Below, in pieces: positions 20,887 to 31,950 of a stretch of 35,456 nt of DNA. Within the stretch, counting starts at the first letter, position 1, and every line of letters begins with the position of its first letter. Source of the DNA: Gnetum montanum (Eukaryota > Streptophyta > Gnetopsida > Gnetales > Gnetaceae). Below the pieces are notes generated by a model, which worked only from the letters and a program-made list of their open reading frames with translations, was not told the origin of the DNA and did not search any database. Position numbers and translations under genes: made by a program. The stretch spans positions 1 to 35,456 of the forward strand of contig MNCI01027247.1 of assembly GCA_015680685.1 (NCBI GenBank). The letters run 5' to 3'.

Positions 20887-20917
20887 TACACTACGCTCTG
20901 AAGCATAGCGTAGTGTA
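20887..20917. repeat. Perfect 11-bp hairpin in solo LTR E
   Basis: TACACTACGCT (20887-20897) and AGCGTAGTGTA (20907-20917) pair perfectly around a 9-base loop. Related pieces (TACGCTACAC, GCATAGCGTAAT, CAGCGTAAC, ATGTAGCAT) are scattered from 20875 to 21125, forming a motif cluster in the presumed U3. Confidence 0.8.
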
Positions 20918-21239
20918 ATCTACCCTTTTCTTTAGTGCTGCAAACTAACTTATGGTTATGCTATGTGGTGTCATATTATGCTACGTTGTGCCACCTTATG
21001 CTGCATAGCGTAATTCAGCGTAACATAATAAACCTTCAAAATTGAAGTGTTGTCACAGTGCATCCTTTATTTCTATTCAATATTTCTAGGGACTATTACG
21101 CTGAACTATGTAATGTAGCATAACAAGCCCTTAGCCAAAAGAAATAAAATTTTTTGAGATGTGCAACATATTGCGAATCCTTGCTTGAACCTCAAGATTT
21201 GGCTAAACCCTTTAGATCTTGCAATTTCACAGTGTTTCA

Positions 21240-21960
21240 ATGTATTCTAGACCGGTGGGCAACGGTTTTAAAACTAGGAGCTCTTTTTTAAATTCCTCAG
21301 GAATTTCCAACTTTTCCCAGTTAATGTTTTCAGAGTTAGGGATTGGAAGTTAGCAATGAAATTGCTCAAGTGTGTCTGTGCTTTAATCGTAAGCACTAGT
21401 TATCCCCTCAGTCAGTTCCATGCATGTTATCGAGTTGTTCTCTTGATCAGCCATTAGCCATTGGGTGTTTTCTTGTCATGTGGCTACTACATATAGGCAC
21501 TTTTGTATGTCAATGTCTTGTGCACATTGATTGCATGTACGCAATGTTAAACTTTGCATCACCCATGATTTCTACATGCAATGGCACCTTGTGTCACTAT
21601 ATGCGATGCATGGAACTTTCTTCTTCTCAGTCTTTCCAAAAGTATTTTTCTTGGATATTTCTAGGGAAAGATTACAGATTCCTATGCGTGCATCTATTGT
21701 ACTTAGCCATGCCTTTCCCATTATTATCGGGAAGTCCCCTTTGTCATTATTTATTTGGATCACCAAGAAATCAACTCAGTATGACCAACCACCCATGGTG
21801 GTAACAATGTCCTCAACCTATCCCAAAGGAATAGTGATGGACTGGTCAGCCAGCTCTAAGCAAATATTTCTCTTCTTAAGTGGAGGTAGGTTACAATTTT
21901 TATACAATTCTTGTGAAATTAAGTTGACTCCAGAGCCTGAGTCAAGAAGAGCCTTATGAG
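21240..21960 (-). pseudogene. Gypsy aspartic protease and linker, element B
   Basis: The minus strand shows KALLDSGSGVNLISQELY with intact D-S-G at 21935-21943, then NLPPLKKRNICLELADQSIT and INNDKGDFPIIMGKAWLSTI. A linker follows, PCIAYSDTRCHC, toward RT. This is the protease that would mature Gag-Pol. It is the best preserved active site of the three gypsy copies. Stops occur in ITIPLG-stop-VEDIV and GWSY-stop-VDF. The pol reading continues across insertion E at ATGTA into 19118. Confidence 0.85.
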
Positions 21961-22600
21961 GTTCATTCCTAGTGACTTGGAGATAAATTAGGAGGCTTCC
22001 AGGATCAAAGAATTTCTTGGGAAGGTGACCTACCTTAATCTAGTTGTTAACGGTATGTGTTAACACAACTGTGTGCATTGGGCTCAATTTTTGGTTTGAA
22101 GGAGATCCCAAAACCTTATTTGGTACGGAGGTGTTGAGATGTTCAACCGCTTGTGAGGGTGAGGGCTTGGTTGGATTGTTGGTTCTGAAGAAAGGTCTTT
22201 TCAACATAAGATTGTTAGGACCAACTAAGGACCAACTAAGAATTGAGGATTGGAAGCCCTTGTGACATTGGATTGTTGCGGTTGAGTGGGAAATACCCTT
22301 GGCATTGTTGGAGCAGTTGGTGGTGGAACTATCGGTGCATGAGTGGCAACTAGATTCAGAGGATGGCATGTGTGTGGTATGTCTTCCATAGGAGAAGGAG
22401 TCCTAAAATAATCCTAAACTTGGTAGGGGTTGCGTGACCCATAGAGTCACTCAGGGAAATTGGCTGTTGTACATAATAGCCATATGGGTTTGGTTGCCAG
22501 TAAGGGTATTGTTGTCTAGGCGGTGGCATCCCCCATGACTGTGGGTGTTGCCACTACTGATGTTCCCTGATAGGTTGTGGTGAATTTCCACTTGGATAAT
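21961..22600 (-). pseudogene. Gag-to-protease connecting region, element B
   Basis: Stretch between the Gag zinc knuckle and the protease. Minus translations are Pro/Thr/Ser/Gln-rich and low in complexity, such as APIVPPPTAPTMPRVFPTQP, and resemble the matching parts of A (720-1410) and C (31190-31950). It is probably the unstructured C-terminal tail of Gag or the start of Pol. Several stops are present. No domain is recognised. Confidence 0.55.
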
Positions 22601-24603
22601 ATGTTAATGGTTGGTGGAACTACCTTCGATTACCTTACCTTGGAGATAAGGTAACCTTCGGGGTGCCTGCCGTCTATTAAGACTTAGGTTAAGTGCATAC
22701 ATCCTAGACTCTTGTAAATGTGAGATTATTGGGCAACATCCCTTAGGATGGTCATATTGGCAGATCTCACATCCACCATCATTGTCTGTATTCGAATTCA
22801 CAACCTCATCGACAATAGTCATTTTTCTCTTACCCTTGTCACGTGCATGGCCTAAATCTTTCTGCTTTTTCTTACCATGGTCACTACTTCATTCCTCCTT
22901 AGACTCCCCTATGATTTTTAGGACAGTTTCAATTTTGCTATCTAAGGAGCTCCATATTTCATCTACCTTAGCTGATACTTTCATTGTTAGCTTTTGAAGT
23001 GACAAGGTTTTTCTATTCACCAACTCTTCGAGTGGTGACTCATCCTCTTCATCACAAAATCTTACTTTCTTCTTTTGAAGGGAAGGATCGCAGTTATATT
23101 CTTCTATGCTTTCTCTTTCCGTAGCTCCTCTTCTTCTTTAGCTACTTGCTCCAACAATCGATGAATTTCATGGGATCTAAGTTTAGATAGTCTCCCTTGG
23201 GCATATGTCCCAAGGGTTCTCCTGGTTTCATGTCTTAGCCCATCTACGAGGTGGCAGAGTTGATCCCATTGTGCGTAACCATGGCCCGAGCAACGATGTA
23301 GCAATGCATAATATCGACCCATGGTAGAATCCAAGGGTTCATGATTACCTTGCTTCCATCCTTGGATCTGTTTACACAAATTGGACACTTTGGAGTACGT
23401 TTGGTATTTATTGTTGAACAACTCTAACAACGTACTCCATCTCCTAATGGTTTCCAGCTCTAAGGACTGGTACCAACTCTTTGCTTCTTTTATGAGTATC
23501 CTAGGGAACAAATTTAACTTCTACCACTCATTTTTGATATTTTGCAAGGTGCAAGCATCATGAAATGCCTATAAGTGGTTCTGCAGATCAACGTTGTATC
23601 CCCCTTTGAAGCGTGGGATATTATTCATATCTAATCTCTTGATCCGACTATCTTTTTGATGCCTTGTAGGTATCCTCACAGCCTCCATGATGTCTAACAT
23701 ACTCTAGGTTTCTAGTAGGGTTTCATCACTATAATCTCTTTCATGGCATCTGTGGTGCTTACGTTGTTCCCTACTTTTCCTTCTTTCATGCTTGGATTCT
23801 CTCGAATACCCTCATCCTTGCTCTTGACTCTCTCGTCGAGGTCTCTCATTTTGCTTACCCTTATCCTCACCGTTATGCTCTTTGTGACTGCATCCTAATG
23901 TGGAAGGAGAGGGTGAATGGTGTGATGAAGGGGAAGAAGAAGGGGAAGCATTTCCATGATGATGTTTCTTACCTTCTCTTCTGTGGCTATAGCCCCGATC
24001 GTGATGATGATCCGAGTGCCCGCCCTTGTCATGTATTTATGTTCCCTTATTGAACACTTTGTGTTCATGGGGATCAGAACTAGGATTGTGTATCGTGGAG
24101 CATAGGTTCTGATACCCCACCTCCTCACTATTGTTAGGAGGGGGAACATCATTTGATGAAGAACCTGTTATAATTGGTTCACCATCCCCAACTTCACTTA
24201 AGACATGCGGGATCCCTTTGCCCTTCAACAATGTATGGTGGCTCTTCTACCGTGAGTCCCTTAAACATTGTGCTTCTGTGGGATGGTAGTCCCTTATGTT
24301 GTAATCATAGGCAATGTATTCAACATATAGCTATGTCATTCCTATTTGTGCAAGTGCATGAAGGAGCATGTTGGGGACTGCACGGTCTAGGGTTAACACT
24401 GTGTTACGTTGCAAATCATGCCAACACAGTTGTTCATCTTGATGGAGGATAAAAGTAAAATCTGATATGTACTCATCAAGATGAATATACATCACCCGAT
24501 ACTGTTGAGGAACTAGCAGTTCATAGTTATGTGTGTTAGACTTCCAACGGTCTCTTGTGTGATCCCTAGGTGGTGAAGTGCTTTTATGAGAAGAAGAAGA
24601 CAT
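22600..24603 (-). pseudogene. gag: Gypsy gag, element B, broken
   Basis: The start Met at 24603 gives MSSSSHKSTSPPR, then FTFILHQDEQLCWHDL. A Ser/Arg/His/Glu-rich segment (about 24230-23700) follows. The Gag core includes MNNIPRFKGGYNVDLQNHL and a long open stretch (23511-23104) with AKSWYQSLELETIRRWSTLL, NNKYQTYSKVSNLCKQIQGW and LSKLRSHEIHRLLEQVAKEE. The zinc knuckle CEICQYDHPKGC (22733-22771, C-X2-C-X3-H-X4-C) is intact. Gag would build the particle and package RNA. Single stops divide the gene into three or four pieces, so it is inactive, but this is the clearest gag in the window for domain assignment. Confidence 0.88.
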
Positions 24604-24729
24604 TGTATCTTATTGGATGTGCTGAGTAACCATTATATAAATTTTTTGTTTAATTAACCCTAAGGGTTCATTTAAGCTCCCAATGATGTAGATGATTTCC
24701 TATGTTCTACTTAGCGCACAAACACTTAG

Positions 24730-24747
24730 TCCCCGGCAATGGCACTA
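24730..24747 (-). other. Primer binding site, tRNA-Asp type, element B
   Basis: The minus strand reads TAGTGCCATTGCCGGGGA, 15 of 18 matches to the complement of the plant tRNA-Asp 3' end, all differences being transitions. It lies one base from the LTR. Confidence 0.85.
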
Positions 24748-24748
24748 A

Positions 24749-25608
24749 TGATGAGTGGCGAGGTATCCCTACACTCAACCATACAAATACGAGTGTTACA
24801 CGCATGATCTAGTTGAAGTCCATAGACTAAGTGCATACACACCTCATGGAACACTTAAGGTTAATCGTTCGTTGTCTTCCCAGACTTACTTATATTTGTC
24901 ATGGTTGTATGGTTAAGTAAGTCTGAGGTATGTGATTTTTGTAGTTGTTATGTTTTATCTCCTATGCTAATGAGGTAAAGGGTGAAGAGACTACGTAACT
25001 AACTTAACTAACTAACTAAGCCTTAATTAACCTAGCATCAACATTTGTTCCCACTTACCGTTCACACCCTGAACCAATGCAACCTTGATTACCAAACGCT
25101 ATTCGTTACTGGGATCATCAAGTGTAACGCACGTGCTCAAAGTGGTTGTACTGAATGCACTTAACTATGGGAGAAGGGTCGAGAGAGATTTAATTAACCA
25201 ATAAAGCATTTAAACAATGAATAATAAATAACAGTAATTAAAGTCCTATTTAGCTTAGTCCACGCACTACAAGGTTTATCCAATAGTTCATCTTTATTTT
25301 TGTACACAAACTTGTGTTTAGGTACAATATTTGCTTGAATAAAGATCTGTTCACTTTGGAGCTCCTACTATGGGCACATGGAAATTATTCTATCTCTAGA
25401 GAGGTAAAAATGCCAGAGTTTTGCTAAGGGTCTAGATCTAGATTGAGAAACAAGGGAGAGCCACTTTTTATTTATAGAAATGGCAGCGGACTGCGATATC
25501 ACATACGTGATATCATGGAAAAGACACGATATCATGTACGATACATTGCGTATACGATATCACAGTGAGGATGCAATATTTCAGCCCATGTGATATCGCG
25601 TCCCATCA
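24749..25608 (-). repeat. 5' LTR of element B
   Basis: 860 bp, ends TGATGAG and CCCATCA; partner of 13841-14701. A minus-strand TATA box is at 25469-25476. The U3 (25490-25600) carries three or more degenerate GATATC dyads, such as GATATCACATACGTGATATC. It is followed by TCGGG, then by the remaining part of the LTR of C. Confidence 0.95.
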
Positions 25609-25682
25609 TCGGGTATCTGACATCGCATGGTCGATTCAATATCATGAATGTGATATCATGTACACAATATCATAGTTCATTA
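25609..25682 (-). repeat. 3' LTR of element C, right part
   Basis: This 74-bp piece (starting with the duplicated target TCGGG) matches the U3 end of C's 5' LTR, including GACATCGCATGGTCGATTCA, and ends TTCATTA, a decayed CTCATCA. Joined to 13089-13840 it gives an LTR of about 821 bp. The 5' LTR of C is 834 bp, or 820 bp after removing the N and its 13-bp duplicate. Confidence 0.92.
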
Positions 25683-27690
25683 TACCCCGATGACTGAATG
25701 AAAACTTGTCCTCAAGTTCCTTAAAAAATATTGGAAAGGTATGGGATTATTGACTAAAGGACCATTGATGGTGGAATAGGTTGATTGACTCAACGTGGCT
25801 AGTGAATAGATCAACAATACAATTCATGACAGATTAGTGTTCATGACCATAAAAGTAAACATTGTACATAAATGACATCCAGTCATATTTGGCATCTGGA
25901 AGAGAAGAAGGAGAGAGAAAAATGAATAAAATATCTTGCTACCGATGCCAAAATTATGTCCTCCATTGATTATCCATAGCCACACCACCAATCTTGCTCC
26001 TTTTGTAAATGTTCCAGCTCTAGTCCATCCCGAGTGTTTCCTCCAAGCCCAGTCCATTGTTGTATGATCACCATCTACACACACAACACAGTCATAAATG
26101 AGCAAGGTAGATAAATCATAATGTAGTTGATACCTTACCCTAATGTAAAGTGCATTGGCTAAGTTGTGGTTATGGCAAATAATGATTCTAAAATTTTAAC
26201 ACTCGAGACTACCTAAGGTGTAGGGGTTAGGAAAAGTTGAAAAAATTGTACTAGGGCCCCCATGACTAAGAGTGAACCTCTGGAAGTGATAGGATGGAAA
26301 AAGATAAGGAATAAGAAAGATGGAGAAAAGTAACAATGGCAACGTGAAGAAAATGAATGTCATGGATGGGGATGAAACAAAAAATTGTTGATTGTAGGAA
26401 ATGTTTAAGGGAAAGAAGTTAATAAGTGCACCAAAAAGGAATGCCAGTGGGTCCTCCCCAAAGTAGGATCATGCCTTTAGTGCCCTGATGGACCCACAAA
26501 CCAAAGAGTCCATAGGCTCTAAGAATTTCAATTGGAAGAAAAAGTTAAAAACTTACCCACAAGAAATTACCAAGGAAAAAATGATGCATCAACTAAGATA
26601 TGGACTAATGATAAAATTGGCATTGAGGTGAAAAATGGAAAAGAAAGGTGGAGAGGAGAGAATGGAATCGAGACCCAAGAACAAGGTTGTGTAAAGTTCC
26701 TTGTGTGTTTTATGGTTAATGTGATTGAGTAAAATTCATTCCAAATCTAGGCTCAACAAACCACATTTAGTGACCTTGCATAAACACATTTGACGAACCC
26801 ATCCTCTTGCAGTAACAAGAATGCCTCTACAACAAGTCACCACCATTTTGAGGAGAGCGAGATGGAGAACCAAGAAGTAAGAAGGGGCCTTAGTTAGAGG
26901 GAACCTTTAAGCATGGGTAACATGTCTTTCTAGTGCCATAACTAGCATGTGTAGCCCAAGTTTATTATTGTGTCTAAGGGGTGAGCTTTAAATTCTTACT
27001 ATTTTTTTTTCTTACGTGAGAACCACACCATACAAAGACTTATTTTTATATACTCATCTTCCGGTGATTTGATGAATGGTTAGAATGGTGGAAAACTCAA
27101 AGAAAAAGCATCAAAGCACTTAAGAGAATAGCCAATACATATGCATAAAATCCCTTTGAAGTCACACCCTTTTCATCCCTTGAGTCTTTCCTTAGTCTAA
27201 GAAATACCTAGTCACTAATTCGTTAATAGTTTTATTAGAGGAAGGGACTGTACTATTCCAAGCCAAGAGATATCATAGAATTTTATGGATGTATGAATGA
27301 CATGGACTCATTGCTTGTTAATCAAAAGAACCATACCTTAATATCAACATCATAATTCAAAGGTAAAATCCAAACATTAGTAATCAATATAATATTATTC
27401 ATACCATCATCATGAACACTTATTGGGTGATGAGAAAAATAAAATCCTACAAAGAAATGGTAGAAATATGAACGATGGTGTAAAAAAAAACAAGAAAAAT
27501 TAAATAAATGTGCAAAAAAAAAATATGTAAAATAAAAACTTAGAAAGAATTGAGGGCCTTCAATGATTAGTAAGGGTGGCCATCTCCCCCATGAGGGCCT
27601 TCAATGATTAGTAAGGGTGGAAGGAGGAGATCTGAAATAATGAGTAAGGTTGCCCACCTAAGAGGTAGCATATGTTTTGGCTGTTCTAAA
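25683..27690 (-). other. Polypurine tract and gene-free 3' region of element C
   Basis: It begins with the polypurine tract (minus-strand ATCGGGGTA, 25683-25691). The following ~2 kb aligns with 14713-16650 of element B. Long minus frames (26105-25824) are not shared with B, so no protein is supported. It includes A-rich tracts (27480-27535) and a perfect 29-bp direct duplication (27551-27579 and 27592-27620). Confidence 0.65.
27551..27620. repeat. Perfect 29-bp direct repeat, period 41
   Basis: TGAGGGCCTTCAATGATTAG plus nine further bases at 27551-27579 recurs exactly at 27592-27620. Element B has a single related copy near 16530-16555, so this is a local duplication in C. Confidence 0.85.
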
Positions 27691-28795
27691 CTCATGGAAA
27701 GGTTTTGTTTGTTGCACATTGACTAACAATCTCTTATCTAGGCTCTTAGGTTTATATATGGTCATGGCTCCTAAAGGAAAGTTTCATAGATGATGTAAGG
27801 TCCTTCCCACAGTGTTTGAAATTTGGTACATTATGACATGTGTGGGGTTCTAGTAGAGAACCTTATCTCCTGGTTGATACTTAACTTTCATAATTTTTAG
27901 GTCATGACGTTGTTTATTAAATGGCTTATGCAACTCATTAGATGACAAGGTAGCTAATCGGTTCTCGTCTAGCAAGTTAAGAGTCATCGATCTTTGCTTT
28001 TGTGCTAGATCAAGGTCAAGGTTGAGATCACATATCGTGGCTAGTGTATAAAGCTCAATTTGAATAGGGAGCATTGGAAGTTTTTCATACACTAACTCAT
28101 AGGGAGAGTAGCCTATATGGAGTTTCCATGTGGAGCGGTATGCCCAAAGAACATCATTCAGTTTAGTGCTCCAATCTCGCCTATACTTGCTAATGGTTTT
28201 GGTCAGTATCTTAGTAATCTCCTTGTTGGTGACCTCAGCTTAACTATTTGTTTGGGGGTGGTATGGTGTAGTCAATTTGTGTTGAACCCCTAAGCATTGC
28301 ATTAACTTCTGAAAAGTTGCACCTGTAAAGTGTGTACCATTATTTGAGATAAGTGCATGCGGCACACCAAACCTATTGATGACTTGTTGTTGGATAAATC
28401 ATGCAGCTATAGATGAGGTGTAATCTTTAATAGAAATTGCTTCAGTCCATTTTGTTAAGTAGTCTACGAAAACTATGATGTAAGCTTTTCCATTGGACAT
28501 TGGTATACTGGGCCCCATGAAATCAATTCCCCAAATGTCAAAGGGTTCTAATGGTTGAATCCATTATTGCAGACCCTCCATTCTAATAGTCATTCCTCCA
28601 TCACATTGACAATGCTCACAATATTGGACGAATTGATGGGTGTCCCGGAACAAGGTAGGCCAATAGTACCCTACAAGTAGGATCTTAATGGTTGTTTGTC
28701 TCTTAGCATAATGACCCCCACAATGGCCCTCATGAGTTTCTTGGAGAACTCTCAGTTGATTGCTATCAAGAACACGCCAACGAACCAAGCCATTA
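27691..28795 (-). pseudogene. Gypsy integrase, element C, broken
   Basis: In transcript order: the zinc-binding H2C2 domain (28788-28564) with ETHEGHCGGHYAKRQTTIKI and QYCEHCQ; then the core (about 28545-28130) with [10 protein letters not shown] carrying the first catalytic Asp, [29 protein letters not shown] and AEVTNKEI carrying the catalytic Glu. The second catalytic Asp is Asn in ISNNGTHF (codon 28342-28344), so activity is lost. The C-terminal domain (28092-27700) has NKQRHDLKIMKVKYQPGDKV and a GPF/Y-like FPLGAMTIYKPKSLDKRLL. A Gln just before AEVTNKEI is TAA, and another stop lies in the core. The enzyme would insert element cDNA into the chromosome. Confidence 0.92.
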
Positions 28796-29720
28796 GGACA
28801 TACATTGTAAAATTATCCATTGATCTCCATAAAGTACTTGGCTTTGTGAAGAAACTATTGTTTCTTCTTAAGGTCTAGCTCTTGTGGTGTTTGTTGGGTA
28901 AGGAGATAAGTAAGAATGCTACTATACTAATTTGTCTCCATGGGTGATTGGTTAGTCACTACACCGACAAAGAGGAACTCATCAATAAAGTGATCAAAAA
29001 TGGGATACTCATCCTCTTTGTTGTCCTAGTGAAACCAAGATAAATGATTGACAACTACATTCTTGGTACGTTTACGATCGATAATTATTAGATCAAACTC
29101 TTATAGGATTACCAGCCATTGTATAATACGGGGGCTTACCATTCACTTATTCATGAGGAACTAGATTGCACTATGATCTGTGTGTATGAATACTTTGTAC
29201 CCTAATACATAGTGCCTAAATTTTTCTAGTGCAAACACTACAACCATTAATTCTTTTTCTGTAGAAGTGTACTTAATTTGCGCATTAGCTATACTTTTAC
29301 TTGTACAATGGATGTAATAAGGGCATTTCTGATCATCTAACTACATAAGTACAGTTCCTAAGGCATATTTGGACACATTAGTCATGACATGGAATGGTCT
29401 GAACTAGTCAGGAGCTTGTAGAATGGGTGTTTCTATTAGCCTCTACTTTAGAGTTTGGAAAGCTAGTTCACATTCCCTGGTCCACTCAAAGGGTACATCC
29501 ATTTTCATCAGCTCTACCAATGGTTTGGAAATCTTCAAAAAGTTCTCTATGAATCTCCTATAGTAGCCAATGTGTCCAAGGAATGATCGAATGTCTTTAA
29601 CAGTTTTCGATTGATGAGTAATTCCTTGGATGACTTTGATTTTCTCAGGATCTACCTCTATCCTTGCATGTGAAATTTTATGTCCAAGTACTACATCTTC
29701 TTGGACCATTAAATGGCTTT
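28796..29720 (-). pseudogene. Gypsy RNase H and RT connection, element C
   Basis: The open stretch 29709-29443 reads VLGHKISHARIEVDPEKIKV and TVKDIRSFLGHIGYYRRFIE, the RT thumb/connection of gypsy elements, ending at ECELAFQTLK. RNase H follows (about 29400-29130) with TEKELMVVVFALEKFRHYVL and VFIHTDHSAI, then a stop. Further on, RKRTKNVVVNHLS (near 29047-29085) marks the boundary toward integrase. The region is broken by stops. It would remove the RNA strand during reverse transcription. Confidence 0.88.
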
Positions 29721-30700
29721 TTTGTCAGTTGAGCCTTAGATTAATTTCTACACATATTTTCAGCACTTGCTCTAACTAGTCTAAGGCTTGATCAAAGCTT
29801 GCTCTGTAAGTGGAGAAGTCATCCATAAAGACTTCCATACCATTTCCTATTTGTTACTGGAATATGCTTAGAACTAAGTGTTGAAACATGATAGGGGCAT
29901 TACACAAGCCAAAAGGCATTTGTTTATATGCAAATGTTCCCCAAAGATTGGTGAACATAGTTTTGGCTTGGTCTTCTAGGGCTATTTGTATTTGGTTGTA
30001 TCCTCTATAGCCATCCAGAAAACTATAATAGCGATGCCCTGTGATTGTATCCAAGAATTGGTCAACAAATGACAACGGAAAGTGATCATTGAATGTTACC
30101 ATGTTTAGTAGCCTAAAATCTATACACACCCTCCATTTGCCTCCCTTTTTAGGCATGATTACTAAGGGGCTAACCTATTTGCTATCAGCAATGGGGTATG
30201 TGAACCCAACCTTTAGAAGCTATTTGATTTCTTCTTTTACTACTTGCTTCAACTTTGGGTTCAATTGCCTTTGTGGTTATTTTCAAGGCTTCATGGAGGA
30301 GTCAGTGTAAATCATATGTTGGCATATCCTAGGATCTATTCCAATTAATTCTAAATATGAGCAGGTGAAGGCTTTTGACCACTTGTTTATTACCTTGAGC
30401 AAACTTCCTTTTTGTTGCAAAGAAAGTCTTGCATTGATGATTACCGGTTTTCCATTCTTAAGAAACATGTATTCCATATCGGTGGGCAATGGTTTTAGCA
30501 CCATGGGCTCTTGTTTAAATTTCTTAGGAATTTCCAACTTCTCGTAGTTGATGTTTTCTAAGTTAGGATTGGGAAGTTGGCGATGGACTTGCTCTAATGC
30601 ATCAATGCTATCTATATAAGCACAAGTCAAACCCTCAATTAGTTCCATGCATATAAGTGAGTTGCTTTCTTGATTAGCTATCAGTCACTGGGTGTCTTCT
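29721..30700 (-). pseudogene. Gypsy reverse transcriptase, element C, broken
   Basis: The pre-RT linker (30648-30283) has LENINYEKLEIPKKFKQEP and NGKPVIINARLSLQQKGSLL, a block typical of Athila-type pol. RT (30260-29740) has KKGGKWRVCIDFRLLNMVTF, YYSFLDGYRGYNQIQIALED, MPFGLCNAPIMFQ and VFMDDFSTY with intact MDD codons (29818-29826). YRGYNQI replaces the usual YSGYNQI. Stops include a Trp-to-TGA change before QKSHLM. The linker-RT junction matches B across the site where E inserted, which fixes the insertion point in B. Confidence 0.92.
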
Positions 30701-31190
30701 TGTCATGTGGTTTCTGCATACAGGTAGCTTTGTATGTTGATCGTTTGTGCATACTGATTGTATGCAACCAAGGTTAAACTTTGCACAACCCATGAACTTT
30801 GTACAAAATTGCACCTTGTGTCACTGTGTGCGATGCATGGAACCTTCTTCTTCTCAATCTTTCCAAAATTGTTTTCCTTATATATTTCTAGGGAAAGATC
30901 TTGGATACCTAGGCGTTCATTGATAGTTCTTAGCCATGCCCTTCCCATTATGATTGGGAAGTTCCCCTTACTGTTATTCACTTGAATCAGCAGGAAGTCA
31001 GCTGGATACGATCATCCACAAATAGTGGTAACTATGTCCTCCACTAATCCCAAGGGAACAATGATGGACTGGTTGGCTAACTTTAAATAGACATTACCCT
31101 TTTTTAATGGAGGTAGGTTCTAAGCATTATACATTTCTTGGGATATGAGGTTGAAACCAGAATGTGAATCCAAAAGAGCTTCGCATGGAT
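30701..31190 (-). pseudogene. Gypsy aspartic protease, element C, broken
   Basis: The minus strand reads EALLDSHSGFNLISQEMYNA: the active-site Gly of D-S-G is replaced by His (31162-31170), which should inactivate the enzyme. NLPPLKKGNVYLKLANQS and IVPLGLVEDIVTTICG follow, then an open stretch from 30981 with NNSKGNFPIIMGRAWLRTIN. Stops lie after MYNA and ICG. The order and spacing match A and B. Confidence 0.85.
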
Positions 31191-31950
31191 CATTCCGAGT
31201 GATTTGTAGATATATTAGGGGACTCCCAGGATTAGAGAATTTCTTAGGAAGGTGACCAGATTTGATCTAATCAGTAATGACATGTGTTAACATGATCATA
31301 TGCATTGAATGTGGTGTTAAGTTTGAAGGGGGCTTTGAAGCTTTAGGTGATACAGAGGCGTCCAAAGACTCAAACACTTGGGGTTACAAATTCTTGGTTG
31401 GACTGTTGGTTCTAAAGAAACATCTTTTCTTCACACGGTTGTCAGATCCAATAGTAGGTTGAGGATTAATAGCCCTTGTGACATTGCATTGTTGTGGCTG
31501 AGTAAGGAGTTTGCCTTGCATTGCGGGAGCAGGTGGTAATAGAGCTATTGGTGGGAGAGATGCCGCTGGATTGGAAGGATGGTATACTTATGGAATGTTG
31601 CCCCTAAGAGAGGGAGTCCTATAGTACTCATGGGCTTGGTAGTGATTTTGGGGAGTAATGTGACCAATAGAGTCATGTGAAGATATTAGATGCTACATGT
31701 AATATCCATATGGGTCAAGTTGCCGGTAAGGATATTGTTGCCTTGGTGGTGGCATTCCCCATGATTGTGGGTGTTGCCACTATTGGTGTTGCTCAATTGG
31801 TTGTGGTGGAGTTCCACTTGGATAATATGTTAAAGGTTGGTGGAACTACCTTCGGTTACCTTGGGGATACGGTAACCATCGGGATGTTTGTCGTTTGTTT
31901 AAATGTGCATGAAGTGCATACACCCTAGACTCCTACAAATGGGAGATCAC
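31191..31950 (-). pseudogene. Gag-to-protease connecting region, element C
   Basis: Collinear with 720-1410 of A and 21961-22600 of B. Minus translations are Pro/Gln/Ser/Thr-rich with stops and no recognised domain. It is probably the Gag tail and start of Pol. Confidence 0.55.

Larger units (their letters stand above)
19119..21239 (-). mobile_element. Solo LTR E of another family, inserted in element B pol
   Basis: 2121 bp starting TGTAAC and ending GTTTCA (minus-strand start TGAAAC), flanked by the target duplication ATGTA (19114-19118 and 21240-21244). Joining the flanks recovers the sequence seen in C (ACATGTATTCC...CGGTGGGCAA). Without nested LTR D it is about 1142 bp. On the minus strand it has the layout of an LTR: a cluster of TACGCT/AGCGTA palindromic motifs (20870-21130), then a TATA box (20777-20784), then a leader-like stretch. 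No coding domain is seen, so it is most likely a solo LTR. The family is unknown to me. Confidence 0.8.
13841..25608 (-). mobile_element. Gypsy element B, Athila/Tat-like, full length, nested in LTR of C
   Basis: Minus-strand element with LTRs at 13841-14701 and 24749-25608. The target duplication is TTGGG (13836-13840) and TCGGG (25609-25613), differing by one transition. The total of 11,768 bp falls to about 9.64 kb without the nested E/D insertion. About 1.0 kb of integrase and RNase H is replaced by a 682-bp unrelated segment bounded by N characters; correcting for that gives about 9.96 kb, nearly the length of C. LTR divergence is roughly one in ten positions by eye, mostly transitions, so it is old. 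All genes are broken. Confidence 0.95.

Noticed and set aside
21424-21959. Plus-strand open frames of 126 and 142 residues
   Set aside because: They are antisense shadows of the protease region of element B, whose minus-strand translation carries the LLDSGSG motif.
30758-31928. Plus-strand open frames over element C
   Set aside because: Antisense to the protease and Gag-tail regions; the recognisable motifs are on the minus strand.
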